This document shows, piece after piece, positions 7,846 to 16,255 of a DNA stretch of 34,448 nucleotides. The stretch's first letter is position 1. Every line of letters begins with the position of its first letter. The notes below the pieces were generated by a model. It worked only from the letters and a program-made list of their open reading frames with translations. It did no database searches and was not told where the DNA came from. Source of the stretch: Bacteroidales bacterium (GTDB lineage Bacteria > Bacteroidota > Bacteroidia > Bacteroidales > UBA4181); assembly GCA_031275285.1 (NCBI GenBank), contig JAISOY010000208.1, forward strand, positions 1 through 34,448, in the 5' to 3' direction. The translations under genes were made by a program, and so were the position numbers.

Positions 7846-9342
7846 TTATTTTACGGTTACATCGAATAGCGGGACCCATCCTGTAGGTCCGGTATTTCTT
7901 TTAACGGATATATTGATGCCTTTTGTATTATTTTGGGAAGTATCCACAATGGCAATTCCCCATGTATATATTCCTTCAGGGATATCCTTTATTTCTTGAC
8001 GATGCTTATAGGTTACCGGCTTGTTTTTAATCCATTGTGACGGTTCGGCATTCGGATCGATGAATATTTTCTGAGGAGTTTGGGTATTCTGGTCGAGCAG
8101 GGCAAATGCTACCTGGTATTTTTGGTTCCATTGTTTTATATTGGATGGGCATACCCCAACCCCCAGATTATTCCACCGGTGGATAATTGATATAGTGGTG
8201 TTATTTTTCATGGTTGCCGGTAAAGATATATGGTCGGGATATAGCCGGTAACCGCCTTCTGCAATGAACCGGTTTACCAGGTCAAGCGAATGTTCCATCC
8301 ATGACCTGGTTTCGGCAATGTTCCGTAGATCCAGAATGTTCGCATGTTCGTTTAACGCATCCTGAAGTGTTTGTCCCCAGACATCCTGCCATGTTTTATA
8401 CCCGTTAGGATCTCTTTGATACCAGTTTTCATTTCCGTTCATCCACCATCCGCTTTCTGCAATAACCGGCCTTCGGGGAAATTGTTCCTGCACTATGGAT
8501 TTCTCAAAATCACCATAGTACTGGCTCATCCCAAAAGCATCGTGCCTTAGTATATAACCTTGTTCGAAAGCTTCGGTCAATAATGGTTTCCCTATTTCAA
8601 CATGATAATTGATCGCAACAGGGATTTTTTTGAAGGATGTCAGGTATAAATGGGTGATCCAATGAAACATCGGGATATAATTGCCTTTATCGGTCAGTTC
8701 GATACTATGTCCTTCACCCCATTTTCCTAATCCGAAACCATCTACAAATTCCACTCTTCCGGGATCATCATAGCGTTCAGCAAAAGCCCGGATGAATTTT
8801 TCAAATTTTTCCTGGAAAACAGGATCATCAGGATACGGGGACCATTTTCCCGTATTTCCCATATACCCTTTGGCCCCGGCCATTCTCACATATTCCGGTG
8901 TAGATGATGTACGGTAGTCCCTGCTGTCCACATATACCCTGAAAGCCAGTTTTAATCCCCTTTCTTCGGCTCCTCTTTCCAGGAGGAGGAAAAATTCATC
9001 ATATTCCCAGGCATATGCCCCTTCCTCTTTTTCCAAAGCGCTCCATGGCCACCGTATATATAAATGAGTGGCATAATCAGATGCTTTCACCGGAGATGCG
9101 TGCCCTTGTACTGAGATATGGTCAAATTTTTGCCAGAATTTCATGTCCGGATGATAGGCGTCAGCATATAAGGCCCATCCCATCATCGGATTCCGGATTA
9201 TTTTTTCTTTTTCAGGTTCCAGATGAACCACATGATTTCCGCGGATCCCTTTATCCCTGGTGACCGAAAGGTAATCTTTGTTATTCGGATAACCGGAATA
9301 TATGATACATAACGGGATAAATAGTTTCAGGAGCAGATACAT
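7846..9342 (-). CDS. Secreted TIM-barrel glycoside-hydrolase-like protein (DUF4832/DUF4874 type)
   Basis: A 498-residue protein with a hydrophobic N-terminus (about 1-16) but no clear lipobox. Near residue 51 NPMMGWALY resembles the NPxxG(F/W) opening of the DUF4874/DUF4832 proteins, which are predicted TIM-barrel glycosidases. Further barrel-like features are YIRWPWSALEKEEGAYAW, LAFRVYVDS, the acidic GFGLGKWGEGHS, and VIAESGWW at the end of a strand. The C-terminal 110 residues look like a beta-sandwich. The glutamates in KWGEG and IAESGW are plausible acid/base and nucleophile, but that is inference. It lies between the DUF2264 and hydrolase genes, 47 bp from the former. Confidence 0.75.
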   Translation of the reverse strand: MYLLLKLFIPLCIIYSGYPNNKDYLSVTRDKGIRGNHVVHLEPEKEKIIRNPMMGWALYADAYHPDMKFWQKFDHISVQGHASPVKASDYATHLYIRWPWSALEKEEGAYAWEYDEFFLLLERGAEERGLKLAFRVYVDSRDYRTSSTPEYVRMAGAKGYMGNTGKWSPYPDDPVFQEKFEKFIRAFAERYDDPGRVEFVDGFGLGKWGEGHSIELTDKGNYIPMFHWITHLYLTSFKKIPVAINYHVEIGKPLLTEAFEQGYILRHDAFGMSQYYGDFEKSIVQEQFPRRPVIAESGWWMNGNENWYQRDPNGYKTWQDVWGQTLQDALNEHANILDLRNIAETRSWMEHSLDLVNRFIAEGGYRLYPDHISLPATMKNNTTISIIHRWNNLGVGVCPSNIKQWNQKYQVAFALLDQNTQTPQKIFIDPNAEPSQWIKNKPVTYKHRQEIKDIPEGIYTWGIAIVDTSQNNTKGINISVKRNTGPTGWVPLFDVTVK

Positions 9343-9389
9343 ATCATGAAAGAAATATATATTTCACAACAGGTAAAAAAGATAAGGTG

Positions 9390-10652
9390 TTAGTATCTGG
9401 TGGCAGCATCCTTAGGGAAATCTTCTCCGTTCCATGCTTTTTTTGCAGTCCAGTCTGCAGCCGGCGCGGACCAGAACTCATGATCAGCAGGCAGCCCTAA
9501 CGGTAGGAATCCGAGAGAAGTAAGGTACAGACTACCGGTATTGGTATAAGAGTCGGCAACATTAGGTTGGTGACCGACAAATCCCAACTGAAGGAAATTG
9601 TTCTTATCAAAATTGTTCTTGTTGGCGAACATCCGCTTCATTACAGCGGTTAATCCGCAACGAACCTGTGCCGGAGTGATACTTTTCGGTAATTTGTCGA
9701 GGTATGCCATTTGGGCCAATGGTTGAAAAGCGCCTACACGGTATGTGATAGAACGCCCGAAAGCCGGGAACGTCCCTTCCGGGGAAATGATCCTTTCAAG
9801 AAATTCGGAATAACGCTGCATTCGTTTAAATGCGGTTTCATAAACGGATTGGGGCATTTTTCCGGCTTTATTTATCCATACATCTAAAATATCTACCAGC
9901 ATGGGCTGGATTACATAGCTATTGTAATAATCCATATGGAATACATCTCCATCACTATACCATCCGTCACCTACGTACCAGCCATTAATTTTATTAATGG
10001 CGTGTTCGATCCGTTCCGTGTTGTATTCTTCATCGACCAGTAAAAGGAATATTTCCGGCATGGCGCCGAACAATAACCAGTTACTGTTATATGGTTTTAC
10101 CCTTCTTATTTCTTTAAATTCCTTAATGACCCTTCCTTTAGTGATGTTATCAAGAGGCTCCCATAGTTTCGGCATGTTACGGATCAATCCGTGGGCAAGA
10201 AAAGCTGCATCTACCAATGGTTGTGAACCGGCAGTCCAAGCCAGGTAATCCGGACTTGACGGATCAACCGCATGAGCCATACTTTGAAGGGTCCAATCAT
10301 ACAACTGCTTCCGTTTTTCCCCTTCCGGTGTTTGATCATCCGGTAAGGAAAACCATAGGGATGTTCCTGCCGTAAGCCGTCCAAATGCTTCCAGATAGCT
10401 TACATTTTTATCACGGTTATCCCATTTGGGACTTACGTCCAATAACATGTTTTTTTTGAGCTCTCCTTTGCTCATATAATATAAAATGGGTGCAGAGATC
10501 CGGTACAACAGATCAGCCCAGTATTTGCGGTCCTGTGCACCGGTAGATTTTTGTGTTTCCGCCAGGTGTTGCTGTGTTCCGCTTGCAGCAGCCGGCATAG
10601 TTCCGGCTATACCTAATATTGAAGCTGCTTTTACAAAATGCCGTCTTTCCAT
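9390..10652 (-). CDS. DUF2264 family protein, probable exported polysaccharide-active enzyme
   Basis: A 420-residue protein. The N-terminus MERRHFVKAASILGIAGTMPAAASG has a Tat-like RR start and an Ala-rich hydrophobic stretch, indicating export. The mature part begins with RKYWADLLYRISAPILYYMSKGELKKNM, the conserved opening of DUF2264 proteins. GWYSDGDVFHMDYYNSYVIQPMLVDIL and FPAFGRSITYRVGAFQPLAQMA are further conserved segments of what is probably an alpha/alpha-barrel. Relatives are often found in polysaccharide utilisation clusters, and I cannot assign a substrate. It is the first gene of the leftward operon. The upstream 287 bp separate it from the divergent CBM9-like gene. Confidence 0.85.
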   Translation of the reverse strand: MERRHFVKAASILGIAGTMPAAASGTQQHLAETQKSTGAQDRKYWADLLYRISAPILYYMSKGELKKNMLLDVSPKWDNRDKNVSYLEAFGRLTAGTSLWFSLPDDQTPEGEKRKQLYDWTLQSMAHAVDPSSPDYLAWTAGSQPLVDAAFLAHGLIRNMPKLWEPLDNITKGRVIKEFKEIRRVKPYNSNWLLFGAMPEIFLLLVDEEYNTERIEHAINKINGWYVGDGWYSDGDVFHMDYYNSYVIQPMLVDILDVWINKAGKMPQSVYETAFKRMQRYSEFLERIISPEGTFPAFGRSITYRVGAFQPLAQMAYLDKLPKSITPAQVRCGLTAVMKRMFANKNNFDKNNFLQLGFVGHQPNVADSYTNTGSLYLTSLGFLPLGLPADHEFWSAPAADWTAKKAWNGEDFPKDAATRY

Positions 10653-10939
10653 TTTTGTGAATATAATTGTTTATATTTACAACAGATATTTAAAAATTAT
10701 TCAGATAGGGGTTTATTTACCTTCTCAGGGCAAACCTGGATTTTTTTTTGTTTGGATAAATGTTTTTTATGGAAAAACTTATAGAAGATAAAACCTATTA
10801 TCAGACTTGTAATCATTGAATGTGGAAAAAGATTATACTATATCGTAGCAAATATAGCACCATAAATTAAGATACCCATGTGGTTTTTTCAAAAAAAATC
10901 TTTTTAAGAATAAATATTTAAACTAAAACTATAAATAAG

Positions 10940-11587
10940 ATGAAGGAATTAATTGTAAAAAAAGCAAATACAGGATCAAAATCATCCTGGACGGAAGTCG
11001 GTACTGCTTTAGAGTCAAGTTCATGGAACAATATTGATGTGGTGAACTGGCCGGAATATAATTACCGTCCATGGGTGCAGTTCAGAATGGTTTACAGTGA
11101 TACGGAGTTTTTATTACAGTATCAGGTAAAAGAAAAATACATACGTGCAGTAGCTTCCAGGGATAATGGCGAGGTATGGAAGGATTCGTGTGTTGAATTT
11201 TTTGTGATGCCTGCAGATGACGGGGTTTATTATAATTTCGAATTCAATTGCGCGGGTGTATGCTTATTGGCTGCCGGAACAGGACGAAGCAACAGGAAAC
11301 CGGCTTCTATGGACACCCTGGGAGAGATAAGACGTTTACCGAGCCTGGGAAAGATCGCTTTTCAGGAACGCAAGGGAGATGCAGATTGGAGTATGTCGTT
11401 GGCTATACCTTATACTTGCCTGTTCCAACATCCCGGCTATTCTCCGGAAGGGAAAATAGTTCACGCCAATTTTTATAAATGCGGGGACGATCTTACTGAA
11501 CCTCACTTTTTGAGCTGGAATCCCATTAAAACGGAAAAACCTGATTTTCACCGTCCGGAGTTTTTTGGAAAAGTAAAATTTGAATGA
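10940..11587 (+). CDS. Stand-alone carbohydrate-binding family 9-like protein, no signal peptide
   Basis: A 215-residue single-domain protein resembling the CBM9-like domain of unattached Bacteroidota proteins. Features are WPEYNYRPWVQFRMVYSDTE, WKDSCVEFFVMP, YYNFEFNCAG and the C-terminal WNPIKTEKPDFHRPEFFGKVKFE. CBM9 domains bind sugar ends, but here the domain is fused to nothing. The start MKELIVKKANTG has no export signal, so a cytoplasmic location is likely. It is divergent from the DUF2264 operon and convergent with the sialidase-like gene, and is followed by a probable terminator at 11594-11623. Role unknown. Confidence 0.85.
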   Translation: MKELIVKKANTGSKSSWTEVGTALESSSWNNIDVVNWPEYNYRPWVQFRMVYSDTEFLLQYQVKEKYIRAVASRDNGEVWKDSCVEFFVMPADDGVYYNFEFNCAGVCLLAAGTGRSNRKPASMDTLGEIRRLPSLGKIAFQERKGDADWSMSLAIPYTCLFQHPGYSPEGKIVHANFYKCGDDLTEPHFLSWNPIKTEKPDFHRPEFFGKVKFE

Positions 11588-11593
11588 TATAGG

Positions 11594-11623
11594 AGTATCT
11601 GAAATTATCAGGTATTTCTTTTT
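11594..11623 (+). terminator. Probable terminator of the CBM9-like gene
   Basis: AGTATCTGA (11594-11602) pairs with TCAGGTATT (11608-11616), with two G-T pairs and a 5-nt loop. The stem is followed by TCTTTTT. It lies just past the rightward stop and before the stop of the convergent sialidase-like gene. Confidence 0.55.
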
Positions 11624-11625
11624 AC

Positions 11626-12699
11626 TCAAAATTTAATTTTACGGATCATCATACCTTCCAGTCCCCATTTTTTCTTGTCTCCAAAACAGTAAGAGACCAA
11701 TGCCATATCAGGCGCAAGAAATTCCAGTGCCGGATAGCAATACCAGAGTCCCGGGTTATTTTCAATCGACTTCTTGTTGGTCCATGTTTGTCCGTCATCT
11801 TTGGAGACAGCGATACATAAAGGAGTACGTTCTGTAGGATGGTCATTCCACACGGCCACCAGATCCTTTGTAAAAGGGTTACGAAGAATCAGGGCCGGAG
11901 ACCTTGCTGATTGTAACGTTCCCTGTACAGCTTCTGTCCATGTTTGTCCATTATCTTTAGAATATGAAAAATATTGGAAATGGGATTTTGTACGTACATA
12001 CATCAACAACCGTCCGTCTTTCAGGGGAATTACCCCGGGTTCTTGTTTGATAACGCCTTCAGGTCCTTTCATAGGTTGACTTTCCGACCAGCTGACTCCA
12101 TTGTCGTCCGAGTAGATACACGATATCACACCGTCTTCCCTGAATGAAAGAGATCCTTTTGAATGACAGGAGACAGGCACGATGATGCGTCCGTTTTCCA
12201 GTTGAAGCACACGGTTGTTGTTCAGGACATAATATCCCGTACCCGGAGGTATACAACTGACCGGGGAAGACCAGCTAACCGATTCATCCTTTGAGATTCG
12301 CATCACAGGGTAACAATCATTCGTTTGGTTCTTTACCAGGTAAAAAAGGGCTATATTTCCATTCTGTAAGCGTAAAAGCGACACCGACATGATATTCATG
12401 GACCCTTCATTGGCAGCTACAAGGATCTCTTTACTCCATGTTTTCCCTTCGTTCTTTGAAATGCGTCCTATCAGGCTGGCTGCATCATGGTCGCCACTGC
12501 CTCCTGTGAATTTAGTGTTTACCATCAGGATATCATTATTTTTCAGACGGATAAAAGCACCTTCACTGGTCCGTGGGTTTTCAGGCAGAGGGGCCAGATA
12601 TAAAGAGTCTGTCGTAATTACACGCGAAAGATGTTCCTGCGGAAAAAGAGGATGGAGTATAACAGATAAAAATAAAATGATGATCGATCGTTTTTTCAT
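11626..12699 (-). CDS. Secreted sialidase-like BNR-repeat protein
   Basis: A 357-residue protein with a signal peptide (about 1-20, ending HPLFPQ). Five Asp-box-type repeats mark a beta-propeller: SKNEGKTW, SKDESVSW, SDDNGVSW, SKDNGQTW and SKDDGQTW. The fold matches exo-alpha-sialidases (GH33-like). However, the usual FRIP-type arginine motif near the N-terminus is replaced by FIRLKNNDILMV, so sialidase activity is uncertain. Other glycosidases and sugar-binding proteins share this fold. A TAAATTTG -7 element at 12761-12754 lies 55 bp upstream. The gene converges with the CBM9-like gene. Confidence 0.85.
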   Translation of the reverse strand: MKKRSIIILFLSVILHPLFPQEHLSRVITTDSLYLAPLPENPRTSEGAFIRLKNNDILMVNTKFTGGSGDHDAASLIGRISKNEGKTWSKEILVAANEGSMNIMSVSLLRLQNGNIALFYLVKNQTNDCYPVMRISKDESVSWSSPVSCIPPGTGYYVLNNNRVLQLENGRIIVPVSCHSKGSLSFREDGVISCIYSDDNGVSWSESQPMKGPEGVIKQEPGVIPLKDGRLLMYVRTKSHFQYFSYSKDNGQTWTEAVQGTLQSARSPALILRNPFTKDLVAVWNDHPTERTPLCIAVSKDDGQTWTNKKSIENNPGLWYCYPALEFLAPDMALVSYCFGDKKKWGLEGMMIRKIKF

Positions 12700-12835
12700 G
12701 TCTTTTATTCAATAGGGAATAAACACAATGATAAAAATAATTGATGAAACGCCCAAATTTATGTGAAGCTCTGTAAATCTTTACCTTTTACTTGAATCAT
12801 TCGTCGGGGGATAAGTATTATTTGTCGATTTTTTG

Positions 12836-12867
12836 TTGTTTCCGGCTATTCGATTCACATATCTTTG
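12836..12867 (+). promoter_or_regulatory. Promoter of the LiaF-like/LytTR/flavodoxin operon
   Basis: TTG (12836-12838) and TATCTTTG (12860-12867) are separated by 21 bp. The predicted start is near 12874, about 16 nt before the first ATG at 12890. Confidence 0.65.
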
Positions 12868-12889
12868 TAGAAAATAAAAACATCGAAAA

Positions 12890-13660
12890 ATGGAATATCA
12901 AATGAAAAATGTAAATCGTTCCGGACGTAACAACAGGGTTGCATGGGGTATAGTGCTGGTAATGGCAGGGTTATTATTCCTGGGGATCAATTTCGGATAT
13001 ATTTCCATGCATCTGAAAAGTGTTGTATTTTCATGGCCGATGATACTCATTGTGATCGGTCTGATCAGCCTTTTTAAAAAGAATTATACCGGAGGTATCG
13101 TCTTGTTGATGGTGGGCGGGTTTTTTATTATGCCCCGGATAATCAACGCATTTCCTTCTGTTTTCCGGGGATTGGATGCCGGTAATTTTGTTGGACTGTA
13201 TTGGCCTGTCTTGCTTATTGCAGCAGGAATACTGGTGCTCTTTCGTTTTGCATCCCGTCCGAAGGAAGTAAAATGGCATCGTCAGAGACATCATTTCACG
13301 TCCCATAAATCAGAAGGCATCCATACTGATAAAGGATTTGTCAAGAGTAGTGTTTTTGCAAATGGTGAATATATTATTTTAGACCCCGTTTTTTATGGCG
13401 GCGATATTGAAGTTGTCTTTGGGGGTATCACCTTAGACCTGCGTAAGACCACACTTCCTGAAGGAATTACTTACCTTCATTCAGATGCTGTATTCAGTGG
13501 TATCATTATCTATGTTCCGGAAGACTGGACGGTTGAATTCCATACTTCAGCAATTTTTGGCGGCGCTCATGATAAACGGAATGCAGGAAATACTGACGAA
13601 TCGAGAAAATTGATCATTTTCGGGGATTATGTTTTTTCAGGAATTGAGGTCAAGAGTTAA
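12890..13660 (+). CDS. LiaF-like membrane protein (LiaI/LiaF transmembrane region plus C-terminal beta domain)
   Basis: A 256-residue protein with four closely packed helices: about residues 18-38, 43-58, 64-82 and 98-118. A soluble C-terminal domain (about 150-256) repeats short VFGG/VFSG beta turns (DIEVVFGGITLDLRKTTLP, AVFSGIIIYVP, AIFGGAH), typical of the LiaF/YvqF C-terminal domain. In Firmicutes LiaF restrains the cell-envelope stress system LiaRS. In Bacteroidota similar genes are commonly found next to a LytTR regulator, as here (20 bp to the next gene). A second ATG at 12902 is possible. A role in envelope stress sensing is inferred. Confidence 0.85.
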   Translation: MEYQMKNVNRSGRNNRVAWGIVLVMAGLLFLGINFGYISMHLKSVVFSWPMILIVIGLISLFKKNYTGGIVLLMVGGFFIMPRIINAFPSVFRGLDAGNFVGLYWPVLLIAAGILVLFRFASRPKEVKWHRQRHHFTSHKSEGIHTDKGFVKSSVFANGEYIILDPVFYGGDIEVVFGGITLDLRKTTLPEGITYLHSDAVFSGIIIYVPEDWTVEFHTSAIFGGAHDKRNAGNTDESRKLIIFGDYVFSGIEVKS

Positions 13661-13680
13661 TAAAATATCTAATTGTCAAG

Positions 13681-14520
13681 ATGTTATTTCCATCCTTTGG
13701 TTTTGAAAATAAATTGAAAGCAATATCATATATGCTGGTATTCAGTATATTTATGTTATTGTATTTTCTTTCCATGCGTTGGCTTCTTCCTCTTTCCGGA
13801 TGGATGCTCTGGATAGACGCATTGATCCATACCTTACTGCTTGCCGTACTCGTATTTTTGTTATGGAATGCCATTCGTTACGGTAACTTTGAATCATTAC
13901 CCGCGCACCAGCTTTTTATCAACTACACGGCATTGTCGGTTTTGTTTGTGTTGGTCTGGTCCGGATTGGGATATCTGGTTGAATATATATTGTTCGGGAA
14001 ATCCTTATCAGCCCTTTTTATTCCTGTATTGCCAACAAAATCATTAATTGGCTTACTGTTATATTTTGTGTATGTCCAGCGATGTCGTTATTTTCTGCTT
14101 TTGAGTCATCAAAAAGAAGAAGCGCTTCAGGATCACGAAACCGGAATGGAAATTGTACAGGAAATATTACCTGAATTACCTGTTTCTGAGTTATTGGAGC
14201 GGGTAACCGTGAAATCAGGACAAAAGATACATGTGATCTCGATTCCGGATATTATTTATATACAGGCGGAAGGCGATTACGTCCATATTATTACGGAAGA
14301 TGGAAAATACTTAAAAGAACAGACCATGAAATTTTTTGAGACTCATTTGCCGTCCAACCAGTTTGTCAGGATACATCGTTCTTATATTGTACATGTGGAA
14401 AAGATTTCCCGCATTGAATTGTATGAAAATAAAAGCCAACAGCTTACTTTAAAAAATGGAGATAAACTGAAAGCCAGTTCTTCAGGATACAGGGCGCTGC
14501 GGGCTGTATTGAACTTATAA
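13681..14520 (+). CDS. Membrane-anchored LytTR-family transcriptional regulator
   Basis: A 279-residue protein. The N-terminal 145 residues carry four likely membrane helices (about 14-32, 40-62, 78-100 and 115-135). A short linker follows, then a LytTR DNA-binding domain at about 178-279 with IPDIIYIQAEGDYVHI, FVRIHRSYIVHVEKI and LKNGDKLKASSSGYRAL, all diagnostic. There is no receiver or kinase domain, so the membrane part probably senses the signal or a partner directly. It is 20 bp downstream of the LiaF-like gene and 11 bp upstream of the flavodoxin gene. Confidence 0.9.
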   Translation: MLFPSFGFENKLKAISYMLVFSIFMLLYFLSMRWLLPLSGWMLWIDALIHTLLLAVLVFLLWNAIRYGNFESLPAHQLFINYTALSVLFVLVWSGLGYLVEYILFGKSLSALFIPVLPTKSLIGLLLYFVYVQRCRYFLLLSHQKEEALQDHETGMEIVQEILPELPVSELLERVTVKSGQKIHVISIPDIIYIQAEGDYVHIITEDGKYLKEQTMKFFETHLPSNQFVRIHRSYIVHVEKISRIELYENKSQQLTLKNGDKLKASSSGYRALRAVLNL

Positions 14521-14531
14521 ATTTACCTTGA

Positions 14532-15014
14532 ATGAAAACCGCTATTATATTTTATTCCAAACGTGGAACAACGGCTAAAATAGCCGGATTGATCGCCAAT
14601 GAATTGAAAAATAATGAGGATGTGGCACTTATTTCGTTAAAGTCGGATAAAAACCCTGATATTCAGGAATATGACAAAGTTATTCTGGGTACCCCGATAT
14701 ATGCCGGAAATCCAGCCAAACGAATGGTCAATTTTTATTCCATGAACGAAAATATCCTGATGCAAAAAGAATTGGGTCTTTTTGTGTGTGGAATGATTCC
14801 TGAAAAGGAAAAGGAAATAGAAGAATTGAACAATGCCTATCCAAAAGCATTACTGGATCATGCTAAAGCCACAGGATACCTGGGCGGCGAATTCCTATGG
14901 GAGAAAATGAACTTTTTTGAACGTTTGGTGATAAAGAAGATAAGTAAGAGCAATCAATCTGTTTCAAAAATTGATTTTAAAGCCGTTGAAACCTTTGCCC
15001 GTGAAATGCAATAA
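14532..15014 (+). CDS. Flavodoxin-domain protein
   Basis: A 160-residue protein. IIFYSKRGTTAKIA (residues about 5-18) is the FMN phosphate-binding loop of flavodoxins, and VILGTPIYAGNPAKRM (about 52-67) is a second FMN-contact segment. The length and the later LGLFVCGM strand match the flavodoxin_5 group, which includes HemG-like protoporphyrinogen oxidases. There is no hint of heme genes nearby, so the partner is unknown. It closes the operon with the LiaF-like and LytTR genes. Its stop codon TAA (15012-15014) is also the first three bases of dispersed repeat copy A, so the repeat may have altered the native 3' end. Confidence 0.88.
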   Translation: MKTAIIFYSKRGTTAKIAGLIANELKNNEDVALISLKSDKNPDIQEYDKVILGTPIYAGNPAKRMVNFYSMNENILMQKELGLFVCGMIPEKEKEIEELNNAYPKALLDHAKATGYLGGEFLWEKMNFFERLVIKKISKSNQSVSKIDFKAVETFAREMQ

Positions 15015-15094
15015 GCACTCAGTGCTATTTGTGTTTTGTTAAGTTGCATTGATCCATCTGATTGCGTTTATTGGGTGTGACGTTAATTTATAGG
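15012..15094 (+). repeat. Dispersed repeat, copy A (3' type)
   Basis: It begins TAAGCACTCAGTGCTATTT and continues with a TTAAGT.GCATTGATC block and a GATT.C.TTTATT...GTGAC tail. It shares its head with copies B, C and D, and its tail with copy C. AGCAC/GTGCT forms a small hairpin. It abuts and includes the flavodoxin stop codon. Confidence 0.75.
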
Positions 15095-15095
15095 T

Positions 15096-15174
15096 ATTAC
15101 TTAAAACAGTACGGCACCATTTTTGAAACGAACACAGAAACCTATGGTTGTTGATAACACAGTTTTTAAGTAAT
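15096..15174. repeat. 79-bp segment bounded by perfect 11-bp inverted repeats
   Basis: ATTACTTAAAA (15096-15106) and TTTTAAGTAAT (15164-15174) are perfect inverted repeats with a 57-nt spacer. The segment fills the gap exactly between repeat copies A and B. It has the shape of a very small MITE-like unit or a long hairpin. No gene fits within it. Confidence 0.5.
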
Positions 15175-15272
15175 TAAGCACTCAGTGCTATTTATTGTTT
15201 TCTTAAGTCGCATTGATCAAGTTAATTACGTTCAGAAAATATAATATTAATTGTTTTATATTACTCAATAAA
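15175..15272 (+). repeat. Dispersed repeat, copy B (5' type)
   Basis: It has the same TAAGCACTCAGTGCTATTT head and a TCTTAAGTCGCATTGATC block, then an AT-rich tail containing ATTACGTTCAGAAAATATAA and AATTGTTTTATATTACT. The tail is shared with copy D but not with A or C. It ends about 10 bp before the ATG of the META lipoprotein, so its tail probably supplies the promoter or leader of that gene. Confidence 0.75.
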
Positions 15273-15282
15273 TCCATACATC

Positions 15283-16026
15283 ATGAAAGTCCTGCTCAAA
15301 TCAATCGGTATTATTGCTGTTGTACTTAGTTTAGGAAGTTGTAAAACCACATCGGACATGCATAGCAGCCAGAATTCACTGGACTGGTCAGGTATATACA
15401 AAGGCACCATTCCTGAAGGAGAAGGTAAGGAATTAGTAGCTATGCTCACCCTTGAACCCAATTCAACTTATACCATGGAAAGCGCGATCACCTATGATGA
15501 CCGAAAAACCACAGAATCAAAGGGTACTTTTTCCTGGAAAAGATCAGGAAATGAGATTGAATTGAAAGATGGCAAAACCGGTAAAAAAACAGTTTTTAGG
15601 GTGGGAGAGAACAGGTTGACCGGAAAGATCGGTACATCTCCGATTACTATGACAAAATTTCAAAAAGAAACTATTACTGAAAAATACTGGAAATTGATAG
15701 AACTGAACGGGAAACCGGTAGTAGTGGATCAACCCGGCCAACGTGAGGCCTTTATGGTTTTGCATACGGAAGGTAACCGTGTACATGGAAATGGAAGTTG
15801 CAATTCTTTTAATGGGATGTTTGAACTGGAAAACATGAACCGGATCAAATTTTCTAAAATGGCGGCTACCATGATGGCCTGCATCAATATGGAAACAGAA
15901 ATAGCATTCATGAAAACACTTGAGATGGTGGATAATTATACCCTGTCTGCTGATGGCAAGCACTTATCCCTAAATCGAGCCAGAATGGCGCCTTTGGCCC
16001 GTTTTGAAGTAGTGTATTTACGATAA
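15283..16026 (+). CDS. Lipoprotein with NlpE-like N-terminal and META domains
   Basis: A 247-residue protein. The signal peptide ends with the lipobox LGSC (Cys20), so it is a lipoprotein. Residues about 33-125 resemble the NlpE N-terminal (copper-resistance) domain: WSGIYKGTIP, LTLEPNSTYTMES, GTFSWKRSGNEIEL. About 130-247 is a META/HslJ domain: KYWKLIELNGKPV, GNGSCNSFNGMFE, MAATMMACINMETEIAFMKTL. The META Cys residues are present. Proteins of this architecture are thought to serve envelope stress or protease-resistance functions, but the exact job is unknown. It is flanked by dispersed repeats (B upstream, C downstream) and ends in a strong terminator. Confidence 0.9.
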   Translation: MKVLLKSIGIIAVVLSLGSCKTTSDMHSSQNSLDWSGIYKGTIPEGEGKELVAMLTLEPNSTYTMESAITYDDRKTTESKGTFSWKRSGNEIELKDGKTGKKTVFRVGENRLTGKIGTSPITMTKFQKETITEKYWKLIELNGKPVVVDQPGQREAFMVLHTEGNRVHGNGSCNSFNGMFELENMNRIKFSKMAATMMACINMETEIAFMKTLEMVDNYTLSADGKHLSLNRARMAPLARFEVVYLR

Positions 16027-16043
16027 ATGTACAAACGTATCCT

Positions 16044-16080
16044 AAAAAAGCCTCAAAGTAAATTTCTTTGAGGCTTTTTT
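16044..16080. terminator. Intrinsic terminator after the META lipoprotein gene
   Basis: GCCTCAAAG (16050-16058) pairs with CTTTGAGGC (16066-16074), with a 7-nt loop. It is preceded by six A and followed by six T, so it can act in both directions. Confidence 0.9.
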
Positions 16081-16111
16081 ATATTTAAACAGATATCACT
16101 TGCTTTGGGTT

Positions 16112-16197
16112 TAAGCACTCATCAGTGCTATTTATTGTTTTCTTAAGTCACATTGATCAAATTGATTACATTTATTAAATGTGACTTTAATTGTTAG
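16112..16197 (+). repeat. Dispersed repeat, copy C (3' type)
   Basis: The head is TAAGCACTCATCAGTGCT, which has three extra loop bases compared with the other copies while keeping AGCACT/AGTGCT paired. The tail contains AAGTCACATT (16144-16153) and AATGTGACTT, a perfect 10-bp inverted repeat, and is closest to copy A. It lies between the META terminator and the 3' end of trpS. Confidence 0.75.
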
Positions 16198-16255
16198 GAA
16201 TGTCTTTTGTGAGTGAATATTTTTATTCGTTCGTAAAAAGAATACCGGTTGATGA

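Noticed and set aside
15012..16197. CRISPR-like array because of repeats A, B and C
   Set aside because: Copies are unevenly spaced, vary in their tails, are separated by genes, and there are no unique short spacers or cas genes.
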